From Bacillus thuringiensis (GTDB taxonomy: Bacteria; Bacillota; Bacilli; Bacillales; Bacillaceae_G): DNA of 64,000 bases. Under the pieces are notes generated by a model, which was not told the origin of the DNA, ran no database searches, and worked only from the letters and a program-made list of their open reading frames with translations. Numbering within the stretch: the stretch's first letter is position 1; every line of letters starts with the position of its first letter. The position numbers were made by a program, and so were the translations under genes. Positions 56,599 through 64,000 of this stretch are shown piece after piece. The stretch covers positions 3,470,501 through 3,534,500 of the forward strand of contig NZ_CP012099.1 in assembly GCF_001182785.1 (NCBI RefSeq). The letters run 5' to 3'.

Positions 56599-57543
56599 TT
56601 AAGTTAAATCGCGTTTTAAAAACACAGTATATGAAATACATAAAAATACGAACAAATAAAGTAGTAACATACATGATGCAAACGGGAATGTTACTCCATC
56701 AATAAAACTTCCATTCTTTGAAATACTATATAAATCTGTGTTTGCTGGCAATAAATATTTCGCCCAGTTATATCTAGTGGCTGCTAATAACGCAATATTG
56801 CCTGATAAAGCAAGGAATAGTGAAATACCAATTGCACCTCCACTAGATCTCGTTAACACAGAAATCATAAATGCAAACGATGCATACACAACCGTTGGTA
56901 ACCACGATAAAACATAATATTTACTTGCTTCCACAAAAATATTTTGTTTTATTATATTTCCATCTTGGAAAATAAACTCACTCCATGCGGGCTGTTGGAA
57001 TTTATAAATAACAAGTCCACATAAAGCGGAGAAAATCATATTAAATATAAACAATAAAGCTGCAAATATAACGATTGCTAAAAACTTTGCTGTTAAAATT
57101 TTAAATCGACTCGCCGGACGGATTGTTAAAAATTTATATGTTCCCCAGCTATATTCATTCGCAAAAATTGTACTTGCATACACGAGGATAAATGGGAGCA
57201 AAATTGGAAATACGATAAAACCTGTATCTCTCATGAAAGAAAGTGGAGAACTGCTTGCCGGTGCTGTATCCGTATCTAAATGCTTCATCTTAAGCTGGTA
57301 TTCTTTTACAAGCTCATCCCCTGATTTTTCTGCTAAAATAGCTTCTTTTTTCATGCCAAGCTTTTTCTCAATTTCTACAGTACGTTCTGTATAATCTACT
57401 TTCCATCCTTTTGTTTCCGGTTCAAAATACTTTACCGTAACCCACCCTAATCCGATTATTAATACTGTAATAACCGCAAATGGAATAATCGTTCGCTTCC
57501 GCTTAAATATTTTATACAGTTCGTTATATACTAAATTAAACAA
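56599..57543 (-). CDS. ABC-2 type transporter permease
   Basis: This 314-residue membrane protein has an N-terminal helix (about 16-38), a large extracellular loop (40-105) and five further helices. EYSWGTYKFLTIRPASRFKILTAK is typical of the bacitracin/antibiotic-exporter-like ABC-2 permeases. Its start overlaps the ATPase gene by eight bases, so they form one operon. The substrate is unknown. Confidence 0.87.
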   Translation of the reverse strand: MFNLVYNELYKIFKRKRTIIPFAVITVLIIGLGWVTVKYFEPETKGWKVDYTERTVEIEKKLGMKKEAILAEKSGDELVKEYQLKMKHLDTDTAPASSSPLSFMRDTGFIVFPILLPFILVYASTIFANEYSWGTYKFLTIRPASRFKILTAKFLAIVIFAALLFIFNMIFSALCGLVIYKFQQPAWSEFIFQDGNIIKQNIFVEASKYYVLSWLPTVVYASFAFMISVLTRSSGGAIGISLFLALSGNIALLAATRYNWAKYLLPANTDLYSISKNGSFIDGVTFPFASCMLLLYLFVFLCISYTVFLKRDLT

Positions 57544-58447
57544 TATCTTTTCCCCCTGTTAATTCTAAAAATTGCTCTTCTAACGTTTTTCTTTCTTCAT
57601 ATACACGATACACTTGAATGTTTTTCTCAAGCAATGTACGAATAACATTTGGGATTTCTTCATCTTTTACGTTAATAATTAATTCATTATTTTTTACTAA
57701 AACATCATGCCCTAACATTTCCGCTGCTTTATTCGCATCATCTACACGTATACGGATCGTCTCCATCTCTTCACTTTGACTATGCTGAATGTTTTGCGTA
57801 GCCACATATTCCCCGTGCTGAATAATGATAACTCTGTCACACATTAATTCAACTTCTGAAAGTAAGTGACTCGATACAAGTACAGCTTTTCCTTGTTCAT
57901 GTGCAATTTTTTTTATGTACATTCTCATTTCATGTATTCCACTAGGGTCTAATCCATTCGTCGGTTCATCTAGTACCAACACATCCGGATCGTGAATAAG
58001 CGCCTGAGCGATTCCTAAACGTTGTCTCATGCCAAGTGAATATGCTTTTACTTTACGATTAATTACTTGTCCCATTCCTAACAATTTCACTACTTCATCG
58101 ATACGTTCTTCGGTCACATTACCATTCATTCGTCCGAAATATGTTAAATTTTCATACCCGCTCAAAAAAGGATAAAATTCGGGTGTCTCAATTACCGCCC
58201 CAATTTTCGCAGCGGTTTTTTCAAATTGCTGTTTCACAGATTGACCATCAATCCATACTTCACCTTCTGTCATACGGATCATACCAACCATCATTCTCAT
58301 TAAAGTCGTTTTTCCAGCACCGTTTGGTCCGAGTAAACCGACAACCTCGCCTTTTTTCACTTCAAAACTAATATTTTGTACAAGTGTCTTTGATCCGATT
58401 CGCTTCGTTAACCGATCGACTTTTACAATTGATTGTTCATTTGTCAT
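57536..58447 (-). CDS. ABC transporter ATP-binding protein
   Basis: This 303-residue ATPase has Walker A GLLGPNGAGKTTLMR, the signature YSLGMRQRLGIAQALI, Walker B DVLVLDEPTNGLDPSG and switch His in SSHLLSEVE. The C-terminal 80 residues resemble the extension of BcrA-like exporters. GAAAGG ahead of ATG 58447 sets the start; TTG 58456 is too close. It forms an operon with the permease. Confidence 0.92.
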   Translation of the reverse strand: MTNEQSIVKVDRLTKRIGSKTLVQNISFEVKKGEVVGLLGPNGAGKTTLMRMMVGMIRMTEGEVWIDGQSVKQQFEKTAAKIGAVIETPEFYPFLSGYENLTYFGRMNGNVTEERIDEVVKLLGMGQVINRKVKAYSLGMRQRLGIAQALIHDPDVLVLDEPTNGLDPSGIHEMRMYIKKIAHEQGKAVLVSSHLLSEVELMCDRVIIIQHGEYVATQNIQHSQSEEMETIRIRVDDANKAAEMLGHDVLVKNNELIINVKDEEIPNVIRTLLEKNIQVYRVYEERKTLEEQFLELTGGKDIV

Positions 58448-58537
58448 TCTATACAACCTTTCCTTCCCATTCTTTGTCAGGTCTTTTCACTGTAACATGA
58501 TTATTTTTATGTGTAAAATAGAAAAAAGCATGATTTC

Positions 58538-59113
58538 TCATGCCCTTTCTTTAAACCGCAACGAATTTTCATCTTTTAAACTTCGAACAAATCGATAACA
58601 TTGCATCATCGATATTAAAACGACAGTCATCATAATTACACTAATAATTACAACTGCATATATTGTAATTGGCGCACTATTTACTCCTTGTATCCCTGCG
58701 ATTTTCATAAAGATAACCGTGAATAATTTCAAAAATAGCATCCCATTAATTAATCCGAAAACAAATGCTGCTCCATAAATGAATAATTGCTCCTGACATA
58801 ATAAACATAGTACTTCTTTTCTTTTCATATTTTCTGCTACATAAGATGTAAACTCCTCTCTCCTCACTAGCAAAAGGGAGTACATCATTTTATATGTAGT
58901 AAAAATACATATGAAAATTAGTACAATAAACAGTGTGTAAAAATACATTTGAAATACAAATGTATCCCCTACTTTCAAAATAGCTCCTTCATTAAATTGT
59001 AACGATATCATAAAAAACAAAATCATAGTACTCATAGCAATCCAAATAAATTGCTTCATCCTTTTGGTAGCAAATGTTCTAATATTTTTTCTCGCTAACC
59101 GACATAAAGACAT
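58538..59113 (-). CDS. Short FtsX-like membrane protein, 191 residues
   Basis: This protein begins LCRLARKNIRTFATKRM, then has four helices. The middle loop with YSLLLVRREEFTSYVAENMKRKEVLCLLCQEQLFIYG resembles one FtsX domain of BceB-type ABC permeases, which normally have two domains and over 600 residues. It may be a reduced permease or a fragment that stabilised. GGGGAAG precedes the ATG, and no ATPase of the Bce kind lies next to it. Confidence 0.65.
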   Translation of the reverse strand: MSLCRLARKNIRTFATKRMKQFIWIAMSTMILFFMISLQFNEGAILKVGDTFVFQMYFYTLFIVLIFICIFTTYKMMYSLLLVRREEFTSYVAENMKRKEVLCLLCQEQLFIYGAAFVFGLINGMLFLKLFTVIFMKIAGIQGVNSAPITIYAVVIISVIMMTVVLISMMQCYRFVRSLKDENSLRFKERA

Positions 59114-59283
59114 AAAATTCTTCCCCTACCTTATTACATACGCATTCTATACTACTAGTGTATAAAAATATGACATTTTAAACATCGCACTACAATCGGA
59201 ATTTCTTCTAAGTCTTTAGTCCTAGAAAACGAAATGATAAAAAAAGCATATTTAGAATATAATTGTAAAAAGGAGGAGATTGC

Positions 59284-59883
59284 ATGCGTATAAAATTACT
59301 ATCAATCTTGTGTTTATTATTACTCACAAGTTGTAGTCAAATAAAAAACAATGAAGTTGCCATTGTTGAGCCATACAAATTAACAAAAGAGCAAGCTTCT
59401 ATTTTACAAATGACTCCTTTTCCAGAAGGAAATAGCATGTTTTATAACGTTACTCTTAAAAATGATAAAGATGAAATAAATGCTACAATTGATTATTATA
59501 ACAATGGTAAAAAAACAAAAGAAATTGCTAATATAGCTACCTCACATTTTTCAAAAAAGAAAGTAAAGCTTTCTTTTTTACCACCACATTTCCAATTCGA
59601 TAAAGATATACAAGAAAAAAGGCAGTGGTATCTGAATATTGAAGGTGGTTCAACACTTGTTCCTGAAGAAGCGCCACCAAGCGTAAATAGCTCTGCAACT
59701 ACTACAATCCAATCTATAAAAAATTTAAAATACAATCAAAAAACAACTTTAGCTGCTGTAATCCAAACCAGTAAAGAAACTGTAAGCGTTCCTATCATTG
59801 ATGAAGAAACAGGTATTGATCTACTCTTAAAAGAAAATGAACACGTTTATCTATTTAGTATCGAGCTAAAAAAAGAACAATAA
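59284..59883 (+). CDS. Lipoprotein of unknown function, 199 residues
   Basis: The N-terminus has a lipoprotein signal with lipobox LLTSC (Cys at 17), so it is anchored on the outer face of the membrane. The mature part is hydrophilic with beta-rich segments (MFYNVTLKNDKDEINATIDYY) and no motif I can name. AAAGGAGGAG precedes the ATG. It is divergent from the FtsX-like gene and followed by a perfect hairpin. Confidence 0.8.
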   Translation: MRIKLLSILCLLLLTSCSQIKNNEVAIVEPYKLTKEQASILQMTPFPEGNSMFYNVTLKNDKDEINATIDYYNNGKKTKEIANIATSHFSKKKVKLSFLPPHFQFDKDIQEKRQWYLNIEGGSTLVPEEAPPSVNSSATTTIQSIKNLKYNQKTTLAAVIQTSKETVSVPIIDEETGIDLLLKENEHVYLFSIELKKEQ

Positions 59884-59918
59884 AGCGGAAATGCAACTTA
59901 AGTTGCATTTCCGCTTTA
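59881..59918. terminator. Perfect 38-base palindrome ending the lipoprotein gene
   Basis: TAAAGCGGAAATGCAACTT and its exact complement AAGTTGCATTTCCGCTTTA abut with no loop. It contains the stop codon and serves as a bidirectional terminator. Confidence 0.85.
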
Positions 59919-59976
59919 TTGTTTAATAAGGTGTACTTTTATGGATTTGAATTAAATCCATTTTCTGTTACTACTA

Positions 59977-60876
59977 TTACTCGTCTTCTACTTCTATTCT
60001 TTTCTTCTCTCTTGCAATTTTTAAAAACTCTAGCAGCTCTGGATTACTATTCATTTTTTTGTAAGCCACTGACATTTCTGCAACAAAATTAGAATCATAT
60101 AACTCTTTATATACAACTTCTGTTTTATATAACTTATTTGCCGACACGGGTATTACTGTAATTCCAATCCCTGCTGCTACAAGCCCCATAACTGTTTGAT
60201 ACTCTGTTGCTTCTTGTACAATACGCGGACTAAATCCAACTTCTCTGCAAAGAGATAAAATTGTATCATACAAAGCTGGCCATACTGGTCTCGTAATAAA
60301 TACAAACGGCTCATCTCGTAAATCTTCTATATGTATTTCACTTTTCTCTGCAAGCGGATGTGCCTTTGGTAAACATAAGGTGCAAGATAACCTTTGAATT
60401 GGCTCTAATTCTAATAATTGCGTTGGAATTGGTGGACGTAAAAAGCCAATATCAATACGGTTATCATGAAGTGCATGAACTTGATCTGGTGTTGACAATT
60501 CATGTAATGCAACAGACACTCTCGGAAATTTCTTTCTATATTCCCTAACAATTGATGGTAAAATATCATATATCGCCGCACCTACAAAACCAATTGAAAG
60601 TGATCCTACTTCTCCCCTTTGCGCACTTTGTGCAACTTCTACTGCTTTTTCAATTTGTTCAAACGCTTTTTTTACTTCTTTCAAAAACATTTCTCCTGCT
60701 TCTGTTAGTTCAACCTTTCTTTTCGTTCTTGAAAATAATGTAACTCCCATTTCTTTTTCTAATTGCTGTATTTGTTGACTAAGTGGTGGTTGTGTCATTT
60801 GTAAACGAGCAGCCGCCCGTCCAAAGTGTAACTCTTCTGCCACAACAACAAAATATTGCAAATGCCGTAATTCCAT
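59977..60876 (-). CDS. cidR: LysR-type regulator CidR
   Basis: This 299-residue LysR protein has an N-terminal winged helix-turn-helix (residues 1-60, LHFGRAAARLQMTQPPLSQQIQQLE) and a periplasmic-binding-like effector domain. It is divergent from cidAB, the arrangement of B. subtilis ywbI-ywbHG, where CidR activates the operon during overflow metabolism (acetate). The start is the ATG at 60876. Confidence 0.87.
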   Translation of the reverse strand: MELRHLQYFVVVAEELHFGRAAARLQMTQPPLSQQIQQLEKEMGVTLFSRTKRKVELTEAGEMFLKEVKKAFEQIEKAVEVAQSAQRGEVGSLSIGFVGAAIYDILPSIVREYRKKFPRVSVALHELSTPDQVHALHDNRIDIGFLRPPIPTQLLELEPIQRLSCTLCLPKAHPLAEKSEIHIEDLRDEPFVFITRPVWPALYDTILSLCREVGFSPRIVQEATEYQTVMGLVAAGIGITVIPVSANKLYKTEVVYKELYDSNFVAEMSVAYKKMNSNPELLEFLKIAREKKRIEVEDE

Positions 60877-60908
60877 TTTTGGACACCCTTTTCACTTTCG
60901 ATTAATAT

Positions 60909-60946
60909 GTCTAATATATTAATAACATATAATTTATATATTAGAC
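60909..60946. promoter_or_regulatory. Inverted repeat between cidR and cidA, probable CidR site
   Basis: GTCTAATATAT (60909-60919) and ATATATTAGAC (60936-60946) are perfect 11-base arms around 16 bases. Placement between a LysR gene and its divergent target fits an operator. Confidence 0.65.
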
Positions 60947-61028
60947 AAATATTTTGAATGAACGTATAGTAGAAATTGTTAATTCTTTTTTACAATTTTT
61001 ATGTAAAAAAAGAAAGAGGGGTTACTGT

Positions 61029-61394
61029 ATGAAATGGTGGAAGTTAAGCGGACAAATTTTATTACTATTTTGTTTCGCTTGGACAGGTGAATGGATTGCA
61101 AAACAGGCACACCTCCCAGTTCCAGGAAGTATAATCGGTATTTTTTTATTATTAATTTCATTAAAATTTAACCTAGTTAAAAAAGAATGGATACAGGACG
61201 GAGCAGATTTTTTATTAAAAGAACTTATTTTATTTTTCATCCCTTCTGCAGTCGCTGTCATACGTTACAGAGATACACTAACACAATATGGAATCGATCT
61301 CATTTTAATTATTATGATTAGCACTCTTTGCGTTACCTTAGTTACAGGACTTTTAACAGAATTGCTACTAAAGCGGAAAGGATCAACGCAATGA
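61029..61394 (+). CDS. cidA: Holin-like protein CidA
   Basis: This 121-residue, four-helix LrgA/CidA family protein shows the family pattern [15 protein letters not shown] and [12 protein letters not shown]. It forms holin-like pores linked to cell lysis or metabolite export. GAGGGG ahead of ATG 61029 fixes the start; the frame is open to 60954. It overlaps cidB by four bases (ATGA). Confidence 0.9.
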   Translation: MKWWKLSGQILLLFCFAWTGEWIAKQAHLPVPGSIIGIFLLLISLKFNLVKKEWIQDGADFLLKELILFFIPSAVAVIRYRDTLTQYGIDLILIIMISTLCVTLVTGLLTELLLKRKGSTQ

Positions 61395-62068
61395 TCGGAT
61401 TTCTTTGTTTACTATTAACACTATTCACATATTGGCTATCAAAAAAAATGTATCAACGCTGGAATTGGAGTCTACTTTCTCCTCTTCTCGTCTGTCCCAT
61501 TATTTTAATTGCTTTATTGCTCGGATTAGATACACCTTATGAAACATACGAAACTGGTGGTCACTGGTTAACTGAATTATTAAAACCCGCAACAGTTGCT
61601 TTTGCATGGCCAATCTATAAATACTTTGATTTATTAAAGAAACATGGAATGGCTATCTTACTTAATGTCATTGTCGGTTCGTTTTTATCAGTCATTACTT
61701 CAGCACTACTAGCAAATTATTTTCAAATTGATTCATCACTAGAACATAGTTTAGCGCCACATATCGTAACAACACCAATCGCAATGGCTATTTCAGAAAT
61801 GATTGGTGGTATGTCACAATTAACTGCTGTCTTTGTCGTTTTAACTGCCTTAACAGGAGCATTGCTCGGTCCTTCTCTCATACGTATTTGCCGTATTAAA
61901 ACAGCAATTGCAAAAGGTATTATGTTAGGAACGAGCGCAAACGGAACCGGTACATCAAAAGCATTCGAAATCGGTCCTGTGGAAGGAACAATTGCAAGTT
62001 TATCCATGCTTTTAACAGCAGGCGCTAGTTTAGTTATCGTTCCGCTTTTCTTGTCTTGGATACATTAA
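61391..62068 (+). CDS. cidB: CidB/LrgB family membrane protein
   Basis: This 225-residue LrgB family protein with about seven helices shows [30 protein letters not shown] [15 protein letters not shown] and [22 protein letters not shown] [20 protein letters not shown]. It works with CidA in controlled lysis or pyruvate-type export. The ATG overlaps the cidA stop, so translation is coupled. The longer frame to 61328 lies inside cidA. Confidence 0.9.
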   Translation: MIGFLCLLLTLFTYWLSKKMYQRWNWSLLSPLLVCPIILIALLLGLDTPYETYETGGHWLTELLKPATVAFAWPIYKYFDLLKKHGMAILLNVIVGSFLSVITSALLANYFQIDSSLEHSLAPHIVTTPIAMAISEMIGGMSQLTAVFVVLTALTGALLGPSLIRICRIKTAIAKGIMLGTSANGTGTSKAFEIGPVEGTIASLSMLLTAGASLVIVPLFLSWIH

Positions 62069-62099
62069 AGAAGCAAGTATTTACATACTTGCTTCTTTA
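62067..62099. terminator. Bidirectional terminator between cidB and the Nudix gene
   Basis: AAAGAAGCAAGTAT and ATACTTGCTTCTTT pair around four bases. It overlaps the 3' end of the Nudix coding sequence. Confidence 0.9.
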
Positions 62100-62494
62100 T
62101 TTATATATTGGCACAGCAATTCATAATCCTCTGGAAAAGCTAAACACAATTGTTCAACTTCATATATCCCTTTCCAAGCAATTTCATGTATTAACTCATC
62201 AGGATCTTGGATTTTCATATTACCGCCTATTTGTTTAACAAAATAATAATGGACATACACTGGAATTCCGTATGTAATACCCTCTTTTTCATATATTTTA
62301 TTTACAACTTCCACATTGTAACCTGTTTCTTCCCAAACTTCCCTGATACAACATTCTTCTAGTGTCTCTCCCTTTTCAAGTCCTCCACTTGGGACAGACC
62401 ACCTTTTTTCTTCTCCCTCTTTGCCCTGCAATACCATTAAAACTTCATTTTTTTCATTTACACATACCGCTGCACTACCTATCCATCTCTCCAT
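62081..62494 (-). CDS. Nudix hydrolase
   Basis: This 137-residue hydrolase has the complete Nudix box GGLEKGETLEECCIREVWEETGY at about residues 38-60 (here split: GGLEKGETLEE then REVWEETGY). It differs from the Nudix gene at 6089 in sequence and is not a recent copy. GGGGAGGG about seven bases before ATG 62494 decides the start over longer frames. The substrate is unknown. Confidence 0.88.
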   Translation of the reverse strand: MERWIGSAAVCVNEKNEVLMVLQGKEGEEKRWSVPSGGLEKGETLEECCIREVWEETGYNVEVVNKIYEKEGITYGIPVYVHYYFVKQIGGNMKIQDPDELIHEIAWKGIYEVEQLCLAFPEDYELLCQYINKEASM

Positions 62495-62636
62495 AAACAT
62501 CCCTCCCCTACTAAAATTCGCCTTCTTTATTATTTTCCCCTTGAAAAAAAGAGGAAAATAATAAAACAATGACGAAAAGTTACATCAACTTCATAGACAA
62601 TCCCTTCTTAGAAATTAAAACTGGAAGGATGAAAAT

Positions 62637-62837
62637 ATGATTTCTAATTATGTTGTGGAATGTGTCTTTTGTGAAGAAAATCGAAAACCTCGCCAAGCTA
62701 TTGTCACAGTTCCCGCCACTACTCAGCTACTAGCCCTTGAAAAAGTGCGCGCGGAATGCAAACGTCGCTTCGGAAAAACTGTATTATTGCAAACAGAAGT
62801 TAAAGAAGAAATAATTTTCAAACAAAAAGAAAGCTGA
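62637..62837 (+). CDS. Hypothetical protein, 66 residues
   Basis: This small protein is beta-alpha-beta in outline, with CVFCEE near the N-terminus, VTVPATTQLLALEKVRAECKRRFGKTV and a basic middle. I do not recognise it. It has a GGAAGGA ribosome site and its own terminator, so it is probably a real gene. Confidence 0.65.
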   Translation: MISNYVVECVFCEENRKPRQAIVTVPATTQLLALEKVRAECKRRFGKTVLLQTEVKEEIIFKQKES

Positions 62838-62858
62838 CCATAAATTGGTCAGCTTTCA
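62829..62858 (+). terminator. Terminator of the 66-residue gene
   Basis: AAAGCTGACCA and TGGTCAGCTTT pair around a short loop and overlap the stop codon region. Confidence 0.85.
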
Positions 62859-63152
62859 TATCCGATCATATTTTCACATGAAGATTAGGGGCATCCTCTT
62901 TAAGGATCGGGATTTTCCCATTATGTACGTTCCATAATGGTCATCGAACAATATATTTCTATGCAATTAACTATTGAATAGAATAGGGCAAAACTTGTTC
63001 GCATTTTTAGAAAAGGGATAGGGATATAATTCAAGTAGTACTTCGAATACTCGAACTTTACACTCATAATATTAAAACAAATCCTTTTATATGGGAAATA
63101 TGAATTACCTATATAATTCATTCGTAAAATATATTAATAGTTTGCTATATTA
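62859..63152. other. Gene-free gap
   Basis: I see no gene, promoter or hairpin here that I can support. The sequence is AT-rich between a terminator and repeat copy C. Confidence 0.5.
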
Positions 63153-63210
63153 ATTTTATCCCGCTATTTGTAGGCAGTAACCCCCTACTGATTATAATTT
63201 CACTTTATTC
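63153..63210 (-). repeat. Dispersed 3'-end repeat, copy C
   Basis: Read leftward it starts AATAAAGTGAAATTATAATC and ends CAAATAGCGGGAT, like copy A. It includes the stop codon of the TSUP gene. Confidence 0.7.
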
Positions 63211-63960
63211 CATCAATAGCATACATCCAGCTAAAACCGGTGTCATAATCATCGAAAACCTCAAAAGCGTTCGCGGTGCATAATTTGTAAACTTCGCGCC
63301 AATGTATGCCCCTAACATGGTCCCAATCAATACTTGCAATAACAATATATAATCTAAATATCCTTCCGAACTATATCCTAGCCCGCCTCCAATTGCAATC
63401 GGTAATATAACAAGCATTGTTGTCCCTACAGATTGCTGAATCGTAAGTCCCAATAGAACCATTAATCCAAGTTGAATAAACGGTGCAGAACCAATCCCAA
63501 ATGAACCAGCCATCATTCCAGTAACTAATCCAAGGCATACACATTTCAACAAGTAGTTCGCGGAAAACTCTTTATGTTTATATGAAGACGACTGTTCTTT
63601 GTTTTTGAACATAATTAATTTAATAAACATAAAAATTGCCGATAAAAATAACATCCCAGCTGTAAACCAATGAAGAAGATGTGCTGGTATAAGTGAACCA
63701 AATTTAGAACCAATATAAGAGCCAATTGCGCCAAATCCCCCAACAATCCCGCCTATAATAAGTGCAACATTGCCTTCACGGTAATGACTTACAACACCTG
63801 ATAATGTCGTAAATGCCATTGCAGTTAAAGATGTTGCAAGAGCAACATGAATAGGAATTTGGAATACTAAAGTGAGTATCGCGATAATAAACCCAGCTCC
63901 TCCAGCTCCAACAAATCCTAATAAAATACCCATTACTAACATTGTTATAATAATTGCCAC
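63205..63960 (-). CDS. TSUP family permease (TauE/SafE)
   Basis: This 251-residue, seven-to-eight-helix membrane protein of the sulfite/organosulfonate exporter family has two similar halves, with VGAGGAGFIIAILTLVFQIP in the first and GLVTGMMAGSFGIGSAPFIQLGL in the second. The substrate is unknown (sulfite, sulfoacetate or similar anions). GTG 63960 with GGAGGG seven bases upstream is preferred over the outer GTG at 63981. Copy C of the dispersed repeat begins at its stop codon. Confidence 0.85.
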   Translation of the reverse strand: MAIIITMLVMGILLGFVGAGGAGFIIAILTLVFQIPIHVALATSLTAMAFTTLSGVVSHYREGNVALIIGGIVGGFGAIGSYIGSKFGSLIPAHLLHWFTAGMLFLSAIFMFIKLIMFKNKEQSSSYKHKEFSANYLLKCVCLGLVTGMMAGSFGIGSAPFIQLGLMVLLGLTIQQSVGTTMLVILPIAIGGGLGYSSEGYLDYILLLQVLIGTMLGAYIGAKFTNYAPRTLLRFSMIMTPVLAGCMLLME

Positions 63961-64000
63961 AGACTTTCCCTCCAGTAACACAATTATCCATCATATTTAT

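Overview
The window reads as chromosome of the Bacillus cereus group. It is AT-rich with strong Shine-Dalgarno sites, it carries spore genes (sspO, sspP, cotM) beside aconitase, and its gene blocks (yhfS/yhfT/bioY, mhqOD, putP, yerD, hutPHUIG, yneK/ccdC/ccdA, cidABR) match Bacillus operons. The urease cluster points to a urease-positive strain. I saw no rRNA, tRNA, prophage or CRISPR array.

Layout. 1-7,300: 5' part of aconitase, spore genes, an MFS transporter, an AlaX-type tRNA-editing protein, a Nudix hydrolase and a SAP-domain protein. 7,300-15,350: a Tn554-family transposon. Its tnpA/tnpB/tnpC genes are at the right. Its cargo is two divergent genes encoding related PD-(D/E)XK-type proteins, with several tiny ORFs between them. 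15,400-20,350: a BirA-controlled bioY-yhfT-yhfS block and an acyl-CoA ligase. 20,500-23,300: an XRE membrane regulator, small proteins, a GNAT acetyltransferase and a CsbD-like protein. 23,360-29,950: ureABCEFGD, then a UreI-type channel and a NixA-type nickel permease. 30,000-34,800: DUF2164 protein, amidase, PP2C phosphatase, YitT, VOC protein and a soluble PAS histidine kinase. 34,800-42,900: mhqOD with three MhqR boxes, putP, a CcdC-like paralogue, YerD, an old yellow enzyme and a CarD protein. 43,100-49,200: the hut operon with a HutP attenuator. 49,300-64,000: an RHH-methyltransferase fusion, a DJ-1 protein, a P-loop kinase, a possible SOS gene, yneK/ccdC/ccdA, an EamA transporter, an M20 peptidase, an ABC transporter, a lipoprotein, cidR/cidAB, a Nudix hydrolase and a TSUP permease.

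How genes work together. UreABC hydrolyses urea, UreDEFG load nickel, NixA imports nickel and UreI probably passes urea. Hut enzymes take histidine to glutamate. MhqO/MhqD detoxify quinones under MhqR. CidA/CidB form a holin-like pair under CidR.

Best candidates for something undescribed: the paired PD-(D/E)XK cargo of the Tn554-like element, one gene of which is split by an A9 tract; a 98-residue gene under a LexA-type box next to a possible small RNA; and a short repeat placed at the stop codons of three unrelated genes. All functions are read from sequence alone.
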